From Natrinema sp. SYSU A 869 (GTDB taxonomy: Archaea; Halobacteriota; Halobacteria; Halobacteriales; Natrialbaceae): DNA of 64,000 bases. The stretch's first letter is position 1. Each line of letters begins with the position of its first letter. The position numbers and the translations under genes were made by a program. The notes under the pieces were generated by a model, which saw nothing but the letters and a program-made list of their open reading frames with translations, searched no databases and was not told the origin of the DNA. Below are positions 46,555 to 55,320 of this stretch, piece by piece. The stretch spans positions 1,240,001 to 1,304,000 of the forward strand of contig NZ_CP082249.1 in NCBI RefSeq assembly GCF_019879105.1, written 5' to 3'.

Positions 46555-47238
46555 TTACCAGGGATCGCCGGAGGCGAGATCGATCTCGCTGTCACCCTTT
46601 TCGGACGGGCAGAGATCTGCCAGCACGCAGTCGCTACAGTCGGGGTTCTGTGCCGTACAGACCGCTCGCCCGTGATCAATACAGAGGTGAGTGAACTGTT
46701 GCCAGTCGTCCTCGGGGACGATCTCGATCAGGTCCTGTTCGATCCGTTCAGGATACGTCTCCTCGGTCAGCCCCAGCCGCCGCGAGAGCCGCTGGACGTG
46801 CGTGTCGACGACGATCCCCTCAACGATGTCGTGGCCGTGTTGGAGGACGACGTTCGCCGTCTTCCGACCGACGCCGGAGAGTTCGGTCAGCTCGTCCATC
46901 GTGTCCGGCACCTCGCCGTCGTGTTCCTTGAGGATCGTCGCACAGGAGTCGCGGATGTACTCCGCCTTGCTGTTGTAGTAGGTGATCGAGTTGAGGTCCT
47001 CCGCGAGTTCGTCCTGATCCGCGTTCGCGTAGTCCTCGGCCCCATCGTACGTCTCGAAGAGGTGCTTCGTCTCCTTGTTCACCCGCTCGTCCGTACACTG
47101 CGCCGAGAGGATCACCGCGATCAGCAACTCGAGGCGGTTCGAGTACCGCAGCGAAATCGTCGAATCCGGATACTCCTCCTCGAGGCGATCGACGACCGCC
47201 TCGGCTTGCGCCTGCGTCGTCTCGCGTGGGGTTCCCAT
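46555..47238 (-). CDS. nth: Endonuclease III (HhH-GPD DNA glycosylase)
   Basis: 227 aa. LILSAQ-type helix (LLIAVILSAQCTDERVN), the helix-hairpin-helix LSGVGRKTANVVL with the catalytic Lys, VVDTHVQRLSRRLGL with the catalytic Asp, and the C-x6-C-x2-C-x5-C iron-sulfur motif (CTAQNPDCSDCVLADLC). It removes oxidised pyrimidines and nicks the DNA in base-excision repair. It is divergent from mvaD. Confidence 0.96.
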   Translation of the reverse strand: MGTPRETTQAQAEAVVDRLEEEYPDSTISLRYSNRLELLIAVILSAQCTDERVNKETKHLFETYDGAEDYANADQDELAEDLNSITYYNSKAEYIRDSCATILKEHDGEVPDTMDELTELSGVGRKTANVVLQHGHDIVEGIVVDTHVQRLSRRLGLTEETYPERIEQDLIEIVPEDDWQQFTHLCIDHGRAVCTAQNPDCSDCVLADLCPSEKGDSEIDLASGDPW

Positions 47239-47382
47239 AGGAGGGTGGTGGGAACCGGTTCGTTTCAGCGTTCGGGTTCCGGATCAAGTGGTAGCGGAAC
47301 TCCCGCACTCGAGTCAGTCCCGAACCGAAACCGATCGCTGGATGCCGTGAGGTTTAAGCGGCCCTCAGCCACCTATGTGGGT

Positions 47383-48366
47383 ATGAAAGCCACGGCCATG
47401 GCCCACCCCATTCAGGGGCTGGTCAAGTATCACGGGATGCGCGACGATATCAAGCGACTCCCCTATCACGACAGCATCAGCGTCTGTACGGCCCCCAGCC
47501 ACACGCGGACGACTGTCGAGTTCTCCATGGACTACGAAGAGGACACCTTCGTCGTCGACGGCGAGGAACTCGACGGGCGCGCGTACGAACGGGTTGAGGC
47601 CGTCGTCGAGAAGGCCCGCTCGAAGTCCGACGCCGCGCATACGGTGTATCCCGTCCGCCTCGAGAGCGAGAACAGCTTCCCCTCGAACGTCGGGCTGGGC
47701 TCTTCGTCGTCCGGATTCGCGGCCGCGGCAATGGCGCTGGCTGAGGCAGCCGAGCTTGACGCCTCGAAACAGGAAATCTCAACGATCGCCCGCGTCGGCT
47801 CGGCCTCGGCCGCGCGTGCGGTCACCGGCGCGTTCTCGCAGTTGCATACGGGTCTGAACGATGAGGACTGTCGCTCCAAACGGGTTCCGTCGGACCTCCA
47901 CGAGAATCTGAAGATTATCGTCGGCCTCGTCCCCTACCACAAGGAAACCGAGGACGCTCACCGAGAGGCCGCTGACAGCCACATGTTCCAGGCGCGGAAT
48001 GCCCACATTCACGGCCAGATCGCCGAGATGCGCGACGCGTTGCGTAACGGCGACTTCGAGACCGCGTTCGAACTCGCCGAACACGACTCGCTGTCGCTCG
48101 CGGCAACCACGATGACCGGCCCCTCGGGCTGGGTCTACTGGCAGCCCGCTACCCTGGCCGTCTTCAACACGGTGCGCGAACTCCGCGAGGAAGAGGACAT
48201 TCCTGTCTACTTCTCGACCGACACCGGAGCCAGTGTCTACGTCAACACCACCGAGGAGCACGCCGAGGAAGTCGAGGAGGCCGTCTCTGACTGCGGCGTC
48301 TCGACGACTACGTGGGACGTCGGCGGTCCCGCCCAGCTGCTCGACGAGGACGAGCACTTGTTCTAA
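47383..48366 (+). CDS. mvaD: Phosphomevalonate decarboxylase (GHMP family)
   Basis: 327 aa beginning KATAMAHPIQGLVKYHGMRD. NSFPSNVGLGSSSSGFAAAAMAL is the GHMP ATP-loop; AEHDSLSLAATTM and STDTGASVYVN are decarboxylase-family blocks. In haloarchaea this protein acts on phosphomevalonate, yielding isopentenyl phosphate in the alternative mevalonate pathway. A TATA-like GTTTAAG at about 47351-47357 gives leaderless spacing. A hairpin AAAACG-A-CGTTTT follows the stop. Confidence 0.93.
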   Translation: MKATAMAHPIQGLVKYHGMRDDIKRLPYHDSISVCTAPSHTRTTVEFSMDYEEDTFVVDGEELDGRAYERVEAVVEKARSKSDAAHTVYPVRLESENSFPSNVGLGSSSSGFAAAAMALAEAAELDASKQEISTIARVGSASAARAVTGAFSQLHTGLNDEDCRSKRVPSDLHENLKIIVGLVPYHKETEDAHREAADSHMFQARNAHIHGQIAEMRDALRNGDFETAFELAEHDSLSLAATTMTGPSGWVYWQPATLAVFNTVRELREEEDIPVYFSTDTGASVYVNTTEEHAEEVEEAVSDCGVSTTTWDVGGPAQLLDEDEHLF

Positions 48367-48753
48367 AACGACGTTTTGCTCTGTCGTTCGAGAGAGCGAA
48401 GCTCTCTCGTGACTGAGCGAATCTCCGATTCGCGAGGTCGTCGGCACGAAGCGCCGACTGCCCGAGGGATCGGAGATCCCTCGCTGGCTGGGACTTCCGA
48501 GCCGTCGTTCGCGACGCTCACGAAGACACTCCTCTTCTGTTCCGGGACGCTATGCGTCCCTCCATATCGGTCGTCGGCCCGCTCGCTCCCTACGGTCGCT
48601 TGCGGCGAGCCTCAGTAAATTGCCTGCCCGTCCCCGAGTTACGGGCACCTCGCGATGCTCGGAACCGCTCCCGGCCATGTTCTACTTGCTGTTCTTCGAA
48701 CCGAGAACAGTCCCCCGCGTACATCTATACCACTCGAGCACCTACGCCGACCC
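48367..48753. repeat. Intergenic array of short perfect hairpins
   Basis: No credible gene. At least four perfect stems with 3-nt loops are seen: CGAGAGAGC-GAA-GCTCTCTCG (48389-48409), GCGAATC-TCC-GATTCGC (48417-48433), GAGGGATC-GGA-GATCCCTC (48464-48482) and GGGACGC-TAT-GCGTCCC (48544-48560); a fifth, with 6-bp arms, is at 48440-48458. The array resembles palindrome-rich intergenic repeats of haloarchaea. The 3' end holds the promoter of the next gene (CATCTATACC at about 48721-48731). Confidence 0.6.
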
Positions 48754-49917
48754 ATGCACGTCGTCGTCCTCGGCGCGGGGTACGCGGGGCTGACCCTAAC
48801 GCGGCTGCTCGAGGAGGACCTCCCCGAGGAGGCAGCTATCACGCTGGTCAACGAGTCGCCGGACCATCTCGTCCAGCACGAACTCCATCGGGTGATTCGC
48901 CGGCCGGAACTGGTCGCCGCAATCACGGTCGGGCTACCAGAGGTGCTCGAGCGAGCCACCGTTCACGTCGCCAGCGTCGAGGAAATCGATCGGGACGAGC
49001 GGGTCGTCTCCCTCTCGACCGGCGCGCTTTCCTACGACGTGGCGGCGGTCTGTCTCGGCGCACAGACGGCCTACTACGGGCTCGAGGGCGTTCGCGAGCA
49101 TGTGACGCCGCTCAAGCGACTCTTGCACGCGAGTCGAATCCGATCGGGAGCGCTCGGGGCGTTCCGATCCGACGATCCCCGAATCGTCGTCGGCGGTGCC
49201 GGCCTCTCGGGCGTTCAGGTCGCGGGCGAACTGGCAGCACTCGCCCGCGAGGAACGCAGCGAGGCGACGATCACGATCCTCGAGCAACTCGAGAACGTCG
49301 CACCGAACTTCCCTGCGAACTTCCAGCGGGCGGTCCGAGAAACGCTTGAGGAGCAGGGGATCGATGTCCGGACCGACGCGGCCGTGCTGCGAGCCAACGA
49401 GACGCACGTCCACCTCGAGTCGGGCGAGCGTGTTCCATACGATCAGTTCGTCTGGACCGGTGGGATTCGAGGCGCGGACGCGCTCGAGGGGGAGCGCCCG
49501 ACGGTCGAGAGCGACCTCCGGCTTGACGATCGGACGTTCGCACTCGGGGACGCCGTTCGCGCGGTCGATGCCGACGAGGAACCGGTCCCGGCGAGCGCAC
49601 AGGCCGCCGTGCGGGAAGCGCGGACGGTCGCGGAGAACATCGCTGCCCTCAGCACAGCTGACATCGAGTCGGAGACCGGCACTGAAGCGTCGGCCGCACC
49701 CCTCGAGGCGTTCACGTTCGACTCGCCCGGCTGGGTGGTCAGCGTCGGCGACGACGCGGTCGCGACGGTCGGCTCCCGAGTCCTCACGGGACGGCCGGCG
49801 AAGGCGTTGAAGACGACCATCGGTCTCGGCTATCTCTCCGCCGTCAGTGACGTCGAAAACACAGCGGGGCTCGCATATCGGGAACTCGTCCCGGAGCGAT
49901 TCCAGCGCGATCAGTGA
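48754..49917 (+). CDS. FAD-dependent NAD(P)H dehydrogenase (type II, Ndh-like)
   Basis: 387 aa. MHVVVLGAGYAGLTLTRLLEE is the FAD Rossmann motif, VVGGAGLSGVQVAGELAAL the NAD(P)H motif, and FALGDAVRA the second FAD contact. This is the pyridine-nucleotide disulfide oxidoreductase fold without the redox CxxxxC, as in type II NADH dehydrogenases, which pass electrons to menaquinone without pumping protons. Sulfide-quinone reductase-like relatives cannot be fully excluded, but no SQR cysteines are seen. Confidence 0.88.
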   Translation: MHVVVLGAGYAGLTLTRLLEEDLPEEAAITLVNESPDHLVQHELHRVIRRPELVAAITVGLPEVLERATVHVASVEEIDRDERVVSLSTGALSYDVAAVCLGAQTAYYGLEGVREHVTPLKRLLHASRIRSGALGAFRSDDPRIVVGGAGLSGVQVAGELAALAREERSEATITILEQLENVAPNFPANFQRAVRETLEEQGIDVRTDAAVLRANETHVHLESGERVPYDQFVWTGGIRGADALEGERPTVESDLRLDDRTFALGDAVRAVDADEEPVPASAQAAVREARTVAENIAALSTADIESETGTEASAAPLEAFTFDSPGWVVSVGDDAVATVGSRVLTGRPAKALKTTIGLGYLSAVSDVENTAGLAYRELVPERFQRDQ

Positions 49918-49950
49918 GCGGACGGCATGTAGCCGGCACGCTCGAGCGCC

Positions 49951-50969
49951 CTATTCGACCGAAACGACGACCTTCCCCTGATGCTCGCCGGCCTCCACGT
50001 AGCGGTAGGCCTCGCGGGCCTCGTCGAAATCGAAGGTGCGATCGATAACGGGCTCCATTTCCGTCGCGGCCATCGCGCGATTCATCCGATCGAACATCGC
50101 GCGGCTGCCGACACCCATCACGCCCTCGACAGTCAGCGCCTTGTGGAGCATCGGCCCTGGATGGACCTGTCCCTCCTGACCGGCGAGCACGCCGATGAGG
50201 TGGGCGTGCCCGTTGACCGCGGCCGCATCGAGGGACTGCTCGAGCGTCCCCGGGTCACCGACCTCGATGACGTGGTCGACGCCGCCGTCAGTCCGCTCGC
50301 GAACGAGTTCTCCCCAGTCCGGATTTTCCTCGTAGTTGAGCGTTGCCGCGGCACCGAGGTCGCGAGCGCGCTCGAGCTTGTCGTCACTCGAGGAGGTGAC
50401 GATGACGCTCGCCCCCTGCATTGTGGCGAACTGGAGTGCGAACGTCGAGACGCCGCCGGTCCCGAGCGTGAGGACGCTCTCACCGGCAGTGAGTCCGCCG
50501 TCCTCGACGAGCGCGCGCCACGCAGTCAGGCCGGCACACGACAGCGTCGCGCCCTGCTCGTCCGAGAGGTGGCCGGGGAGGACTGCGAGGCTCTCCGCGG
50601 GGAAGGTCGCGTACTCGGACAGCGCGCCGTCGACGTTGCCGCCGGTCGTCCGCGCCATCTTCTCGCGGGTCCCTCCCCCTCGATCCAGTCGGGGGCGAAC
50701 GGCGTCGCGACACGGTCGCCGTCCGAGAGCCGCTCGACGTCGTCGCCGACTGCGACGACCTCGCCGGCACCGTCGGAGAGGGGGACAACCGGAAGCGACG
50801 CACCCGGATAGGCGAGTTCGTCGTTCGCGATCGCCAGATCGCGGTAGTTGAGCGATGCCGCGCGAATCCGGACGAGCGCCTCGCCGGCGTCTGGTGTCGG
50901 CCGATCTCGCTCGACCTGCACGACTCCCTCGTAGTCACTCGAAGCATCTTGAACTTCGTAGGCCTTCAT
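49951..50969 (-). pseudogene. Zinc-type alcohol dehydrogenase/quinone oxidoreductase with single-base frameshift
   Basis: The N-terminal frame (ATG 50969, MKAYEVQ) carries the GroES-like fold (ALVRIRAASLNYRDLAIAN, VPLSDGAGEVVAVGDDV). The C-terminal frame carries the Rossmann part (LTLGTGGVSTFALQFATMQGASVIVTSS). They join near 50672-50680, where the minus strand reads GAGGGACCCGCGAGAAG: one extra G gives GEGTREKMARTTGGN. Total about 339 aa, normal for MDR-family quinone oxidoreductases. The zinc-binding GHE motif is not evident, favouring a quinone-reductase-like member. Real mutation or sequence error. Confidence 0.82.
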
Positions 50970-51129
50970 CAGTGGCAGACAACGTCCCGCCGGACTTCGG
51001 TCTGCCGCCCGGCGACCGTTTTGCTGGCTCCGCAAGAAGCGGTGAACGCCGGACAACTGATCGACGAGCGACGCTCGATGCTCGACGCCCAACGCCCGAC
51101 GCCCGACGAACAGCGAGAGCGTTCTGGAG

Positions 51130-52107
51130 CTACGTCCAGCGATCCAGGCCCGTCTGCGTGACGCTCTCCTCGAGGCGCTCGAAGCCGCGCTCGATCTCGC
51201 CGGCGTCGACGCCCCACTCGTCGGTCACGTACGATTTCGCGGCCTCGAGGTCCGGGTCGATGGCCGTGTCGAACTCGTAGTCGTCGGTCACGTTGGGGTC
51301 GCGGAACAGCTGCCGGACGCGGTCGCCGTACTCGATGTGTGCGCCGCGGGCCTCGAGCACGCTCCAGAGATCGCCGTTCTCGGTGATCGCTTTGATTGCC
51401 GTCTTCGGACCGATGCCGGAGACACCCTCATTGAAGTCCGTCCCGATGAGGATCGCCGCGTCGATCAACTGCTCGAGGGTCAGGTCGTGGTGTTCGAGAG
51501 TTGCCTCGAGATCCATCAGTTCGGGATCGCCCTTGCTCGTCAGTTGGCGCAGCGTCAGCGGCGAGCCGAAGAGCAAGGCGTCGTAGTCCTCAGAGCCGAC
51601 GTAGTCGGCGTCGCCCCGTTTGACCATGTGGGCGGCCTGGGCCTCGCCCTCCGCCGGCGCTTCGACGATCGGAACGTCGAGCAGCCGGAGGAGTTCGCGG
51701 CTGGTCTCCTGAATCGTCGACGTCAGCCGCTGTGTGCGCGACTCGAGTTGCGCGATGGCGACCTCGTCGCCCTCCTCACGGGCGGTCTCGAGTTGGTCCT
51801 CGTAGCTCCGCCGTTGCTCGCGACGGGACTCGATCTCGTCGTCCTTGAGATCGGAGGGGCCGCCGTCGAAGACCATCACCGGCGTGATGTCGTGTTCGAA
51901 GAACTTGGGCAATCCCTGGACGATGCCAACGAGATTGGCGACTTCGGTCCCGTCCGCGGTCGTATACTTGCCGCTGTTGGTCCACTTGACGGTCGTCGTC
52001 AGGTATCGGTAGAGCCAGTTGTGTGCGTCGACGGCGACGACGCCCTCAATCTCGTTGAAGGGGATGTCCTCGATGACGGCGATGTCACGAAGTGCAGCGT
52101 TTCCCAT
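51130..52107 (-). CDS. fen: Flap endonuclease 1
   Basis: 325 aa. [65 protein letters not shown] and [21 protein letters not shown] supply the seven or so metal-binding acidic residues and the H3TH motif. The C-terminal QTGLDRW is a PIP-box-like PCNA-binding tail. It removes 5' flaps during Okazaki-fragment maturation and repair. The acidic region in the middle is normal for halophiles. Confidence 0.97.
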   Translation of the reverse strand: MGNAALRDIAVIEDIPFNEIEGVVAVDAHNWLYRYLTTTVKWTNSGKYTTADGTEVANLVGIVQGLPKFFEHDITPVMVFDGGPSDLKDDEIESRREQRRSYEDQLETAREEGDEVAIAQLESRTQRLTSTIQETSRELLRLLDVPIVEAPAEGEAQAAHMVKRGDADYVGSEDYDALLFGSPLTLRQLTSKGDPELMDLEATLEHHDLTLEQLIDAAILIGTDFNEGVSGIGPKTAIKAITENGDLWSVLEARGAHIEYGDRVRQLFRDPNVTDDYEFDTAIDPDLEAAKSYVTDEWGVDAGEIERGFERLEESVTQTGLDRWT

Positions 52108-52167
52108 TGGGGGCAGTTGGGCGGACTGGGATTTGAATCGTTGGCTTCCCGGTCGGCCCGTTCGCGC

Positions 52168-53679
52168 TTACGACGATTCCGACGACGCGACCCAGTCTCG
52201 TATCTCCCCGTCGACGACGACCCGACTCCCGACGTCATCGAACGTGACGCCGCCGTAGGCGACGCTGCTGTCGGGCCCCGAGTAGACGCCCACAGTGCCA
52301 CAGTCCGCCGCTCGAGCGGTCGTGAGCGTCGCGTCGACGTTCTCTCGGAAGCGAAACGCCTGGTGTCGCGCTCCCGTCGCCGTCACGTTGCTCAGCTTCA
52401 GATCAGTCATGTCGTCGAAAATGATGGCGTTCGTGAACTCGCCGTCGACGGTGACGTTCGAGATTGCAGCGCCGTCGAATCCGGCCGCGTATAGTCCCGA
52501 GCCCCCAGCGACGCTATCGTCGTCTGTCCTGATCGTGACGTTACTGATCGTCAGTGCTCGCCGTCCGCTCTCGACGCGGCTGAGCGTGATCCCGCGCGCG
52601 TTCCCGACGCACGAGACACCGTCGATAGTCAGGTCCGATACGACCTCGTCCGGATCAGCCCTGATGGCCGTATACTGGCACCCAGTGATGTATCCGTCCT
52701 CGATAGTGATCGACTCGTTGGTGCCGCGATGGAAGTGGACGCCGTACGCCGGGTCGTTCGACGGATCGATCTCAAAGTCCGTGAGGGTGCAGTTTCTGCA
52801 TGGAGTATCATCGTCCTCAACGAGCGCGTCGCTCCGTCCGTCCCATACGCTGTTCCAGCCCGTCCCCGCGTTCTGACTGTCGAACTGGACCGGCGCGTCC
52901 GAGTCGCCCTCCCCGCCGCGGGTCGCCCAGAACCCGTCGATGGTGACGTTTTTCGACGACACGACGTCGATGTGGTGATAGTAAATGCGGTCGCCGTAGA
53001 TGCGCTCCAACCGGACGTTGTCCGCGTGCGCGGGCATGATCCCGGTCGCGTCCGGCGCGTCGATTCGGACGTTGCAGACTCCCCAGTTCGACGCGCCGTC
53101 GTATCCGGTCGCGTCGAACCCTTTGTTCGAGAGCAGCGCCCGCCCCTCGTCACCGTCGGGACGTAGCCCGTCGAAAACGGTCGAGCGACCGGCACCCAGC
53201 AGTATCGTGTCGTCTCCGATCAGTGGCGTCCGCTCGAGGAGGTAGTGCCCGGGCGGGAAGTAAACGATCCCGCCGCCGGCCTGGTCGACCCGCTCGAGGA
53301 GGTCGTGAACGGCTTGTCCGACCTCGGTCGTCCCGTCGCCCTCGATCCCGTGGGCCTCGACGTTCCAGACGGGCGTCTCCTTGGTTCGCGCGTGGACCAG
53401 TTGTGCCGCCTCGAAGTGACTCGTCCCCGGTATCGGCTGATCGTCGCTTCCCCGTCCGCTGAAGTACTCCCAGTCCTCGCTCGCGGCGTCCCAGCGCCAG
53501 GTGATCCCCTGGTCGGTCGCGTGGAACAGTTCGTCGTCGTAGTCGCCCTCGGACGGCCGCTCGGCGATCGGTCCGCGGACGATCGCGTGCTCATCGAGGG
53601 CCTCGACCGTGTCGGTGTGGTCCCAGTCGTCGCCCCGTTCGTATGTCCCCAACCCGAGCCGCGGTGTCTCGTCCGCCAT
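52168..53679 (-). CDS. Right-handed parallel beta-helix (pectate-lyase-like) protein
   Basis: 503 aa. An N-terminal globular region (residues about 1-110) is followed by YFPPGHYLLERTPLIGDDTILLGAG, the usual first coil of pectate-lyase-3-like helices, then many rungs with NVTI/NVTV ladder strands (ISNVTIRTD, ISNVTVDGE, LSNVTATG). No signal peptide of its own. It starts 2 nt after the stop of a 53-aa Tat lipoprotein gene, which may be translated with it. Substrate unknown; uronate polysaccharides are typical of the fold. Confidence 0.8.
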   Translation of the reverse strand: MADETPRLGLGTYERGDDWDHTDTVEALDEHAIVRGPIAERPSEGDYDDELFHATDQGITWRWDAASEDWEYFSGRGSDDQPIPGTSHFEAAQLVHARTKETPVWNVEAHGIEGDGTTEVGQAVHDLLERVDQAGGGIVYFPPGHYLLERTPLIGDDTILLGAGRSTVFDGLRPDGDEGRALLSNKGFDATGYDGASNWGVCNVRIDAPDATGIMPAHADNVRLERIYGDRIYYHHIDVVSSKNVTIDGFWATRGGEGDSDAPVQFDSQNAGTGWNSVWDGRSDALVEDDDTPCRNCTLTDFEIDPSNDPAYGVHFHRGTNESITIEDGYITGCQYTAIRADPDEVVSDLTIDGVSCVGNARGITLSRVESGRRALTISNVTIRTDDDSVAGGSGLYAAGFDGAAISNVTVDGEFTNAIIFDDMTDLKLSNVTATGARHQAFRFRENVDATLTTARAADCGTVGVYSGPDSSVAYGGVTFDDVGSRVVVDGEIRDWVASSESS

Positions 53680-53681
53680 CG

Positions 53682-53843
53682 TTACTCGGTACCGTATTCA
53701 TTCCCGTACGCCGTTCCGTAGCCGGTGGCCGTCGTCTCTGCCTCGGTGTCCGATGATCCGGCCTCCGTACATCCCGCGAGCCCAACGCATCCGCTCGACG
53801 CTGCGACGAGGAGGTCCCGCCGTCCCAGTGCTGAACTACTCAT
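53682..53843 (-). CDS. Tiny Tat lipoprotein with Gly-Tyr tail
   Basis: 53 aa. GRRDLLVAASSGCVGLAGC is a complete Tat signal with lipobox (Cys near residue 25); only about 28 residues follow, including a GYGTAYGNEYG repeat. It has a TATA-like CCGTTAAACGG (53864-53874) at leaderless distance and ends 2 nt before the beta-helix gene. Either a real mini-lipoprotein, or a signal part detached from the beta-helix protein. Too short to carry an enzymatic domain. Confidence 0.65.
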   Translation of the reverse strand: MSSSALGRRDLLVAASSGCVGLAGCTEAGSSDTEAETTATGYGTAYGNEYGTE

Positions 53844-53863
53844 ATCACTCGACTGTTCCGACG

Positions 53864-53874
53864 CCGTTTAACGG
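53864..53874 (-). promoter_or_regulatory. TATA-like promoter for the mini-lipoprotein/beta-helix unit
   Basis: CCGTTAAACGG, palindromic, centred about 26 nt before the ATG at 53843. Confidence 0.45.
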
Positions 53875-53984
53875 ACTTGCTATGGACGCTGGCAGCGAGT
53901 CGGTCGGCCCCGAGTCGTCCCGTCGCGTCACACTGTCCCGTCGGCTCACCGCTGAGATAGCCCGCCATCGCGATATTCGCCCCC

Positions 53985-54536
53985 TCATTTCCCTGATTCG
54001 GGGGCGGGCGGCTCGCTGTCACGCCGCGACTCGAGGAATTCCGTCTCCTCCTCGGAGAGGTCCCGGTCGCGAAACTCTGCGAGGCCAGCCTGATACCGCT
54101 CCCGTACGTCCCAGTCCGTGTCGGCATCGGCAGTCGGTGCCGGGTACTCGAGAATCAGTTCGGCGATACCCGTCGTCTCGCCGGTGTAGGAAAATCCGGT
54201 CCGGTAGAGCGCCTCGTAGGCGAAGGGGTTGTTGACGGCGATCCGGAGGCGATCATAGCCGCGTTCGATGGCACGGTCACGAACCAGTCGGCAGAGTCGG
54301 GGACCGATCCCCTCGCCGCGGCGCTCGCGGTCGACAGTCACGTAGCGCAGCCACAGCGTGTCCTCGTCCGTGCGATCCACGTTGAACGCGACGGCCGCGA
54401 CGATCCGGCCGTCGGCCGCTCGAGCCACCGCCTTCCCCGTGTTCGTCATGACGAACTTGCCGGCGTAACTGAACCGTTTGTAATCGAGTCGGAGCTTCGG
54501 CCCGTCGGGCGGCCACTCGAGCAGTTCGTACTCCAC
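53985..54536 (-). CDS. GNAT-family N-acetyltransferase
   Basis: 183 aa from a GTG start (54536). VTVDRERRGEGIGPRLCRLVRDRAIERGYDRLRIAVNNPFAYEALYRTGFSYTGE holds the acetyl-CoA P-loop (RRGEGIG) and the following GNAT strand. The long upstream frame is not protein-like. The C terminus is an acidic tail. Substrate unknown. Divergent from the gene at 54657. Confidence 0.85.
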   Translation of the reverse strand: MEYELLEWPPDGPKLRLDYKRFSYAGKFVMTNTGKAVARAADGRIVAAVAFNVDRTDEDTLWLRYVTVDRERRGEGIGPRLCRLVRDRAIERGYDRLRIAVNNPFAYEALYRTGFSYTGETTGIAELILEYPAPTADADTDWDVRERYQAGLAEFRDRDLSEEETEFLESRRDSEPPAPESGK

Positions 54537-54656
54537 GGGCCTGCTTGGCTGGCGAGGCACTACAAGGCATGGGATCGGAACGTTTCGTCCGTCCTGAGAT
54601 GCCGAATCCCTAACATAACCAACACTTTTGGACTCGTTTGTGGTACCCGACTCACG

Positions 54657-55202
54657 ATGAGTAGCGAATCCAATACCATGGCTGCGTCCGGACTCAGCGG
54701 TGACACTGGGTGGCTCGTCGGCGGTGCACTCGGCGGTGCAATCGGCGCGATCGCGTTCGGAATCGTCATGTGGCTGCTCGATCCCGACGTCCTCACCGCT
54801 GCCATTCCTGCACTCTACGGTATCGAACCCGCCGGTTTCATCGGCTGGGGAATCCACATCGCTCACGGGGCCATTCTGGGAATCGTCTTCGGGCTGCTGG
54901 TCACGCGCCCCCTGCTCCTCGGCGTCCTTCGGACCGATGTCGAGACCGACGTGCTCTCCCGGACCGGTATCGTCTTTCGGATTGTCGCTGCCGGATTCGT
55001 CTTCGGGCTCGCGGTCTGGACGGTCCTGCCGCTGCTTGTCCTCCCCATCTGGATACGTACAGTCGGGGGCAGTGGTGCAGAGGCACTGACGTCGGTCGCT
55101 GCAGGCAGTCTACTCGGCCACCTCCTGTTCGGAACCGTTCTGGGAGTCATCTTCGCGGCAGCCGTCGATCTGCGCGATAGAACGTCTGCAGATCCGTTTT
55201 AG
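54657..55202 (+). CDS. Membrane protein, unknown function
   Basis: 181 aa with four helices (GGALGGAIGAIAFGIVMWLL, GWGIHIAHGAILGIVFGLLV, IVFRIVAAGFVFGLAVWTV and GHLLFGTVLGVIFAAAVDL) and Gly-rich packing motifs. No family named with confidence. A TATA-like CACTTTTG about 30 nt upstream fits leaderless initiation. Confidence 0.65.
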   Translation: MSSESNTMAASGLSGDTGWLVGGALGGAIGAIAFGIVMWLLDPDVLTAAIPALYGIEPAGFIGWGIHIAHGAILGIVFGLLVTRPLLLGVLRTDVETDVLSRTGIVFRIVAAGFVFGLAVWTVLPLLVLPIWIRTVGGSGAEALTSVAAGSLLGHLLFGTVLGVIFAAAVDLRDRTSADPF

Positions 55203-55279
55203 CCGGCTATTCGGCTATCACTGTCTCGAGCAGGACTGCGGAAATGTAGAAAATTTACCAGAACCGACGAGCGTTTAGC

Positions 55280-55295
55280 GACTGACCGTTCAGTC
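55280..55295. promoter_or_regulatory. Palindromic operator upstream of the ABC exporter
   Basis: GACTGA (55280-55285) and TCAGTC (55290-55295) form perfect arms around CCGT, 26-41 nt before the ABC gene's ATG, just where an archaeal promoter should lie. The length and placement suit a TetR- or MarR-like repressor. No such regulator gene is adjacent. Confidence 0.5.
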
Positions 55296-55320
55296 AAAGA
55301 TAGAGAGTCCCCCCCCTCCC

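Noticed and set aside
48367-48753. Array considered as CRISPR.
   Set aside because: The stems differ in sequence and spacing, with no repeated direct unit or cas genes.
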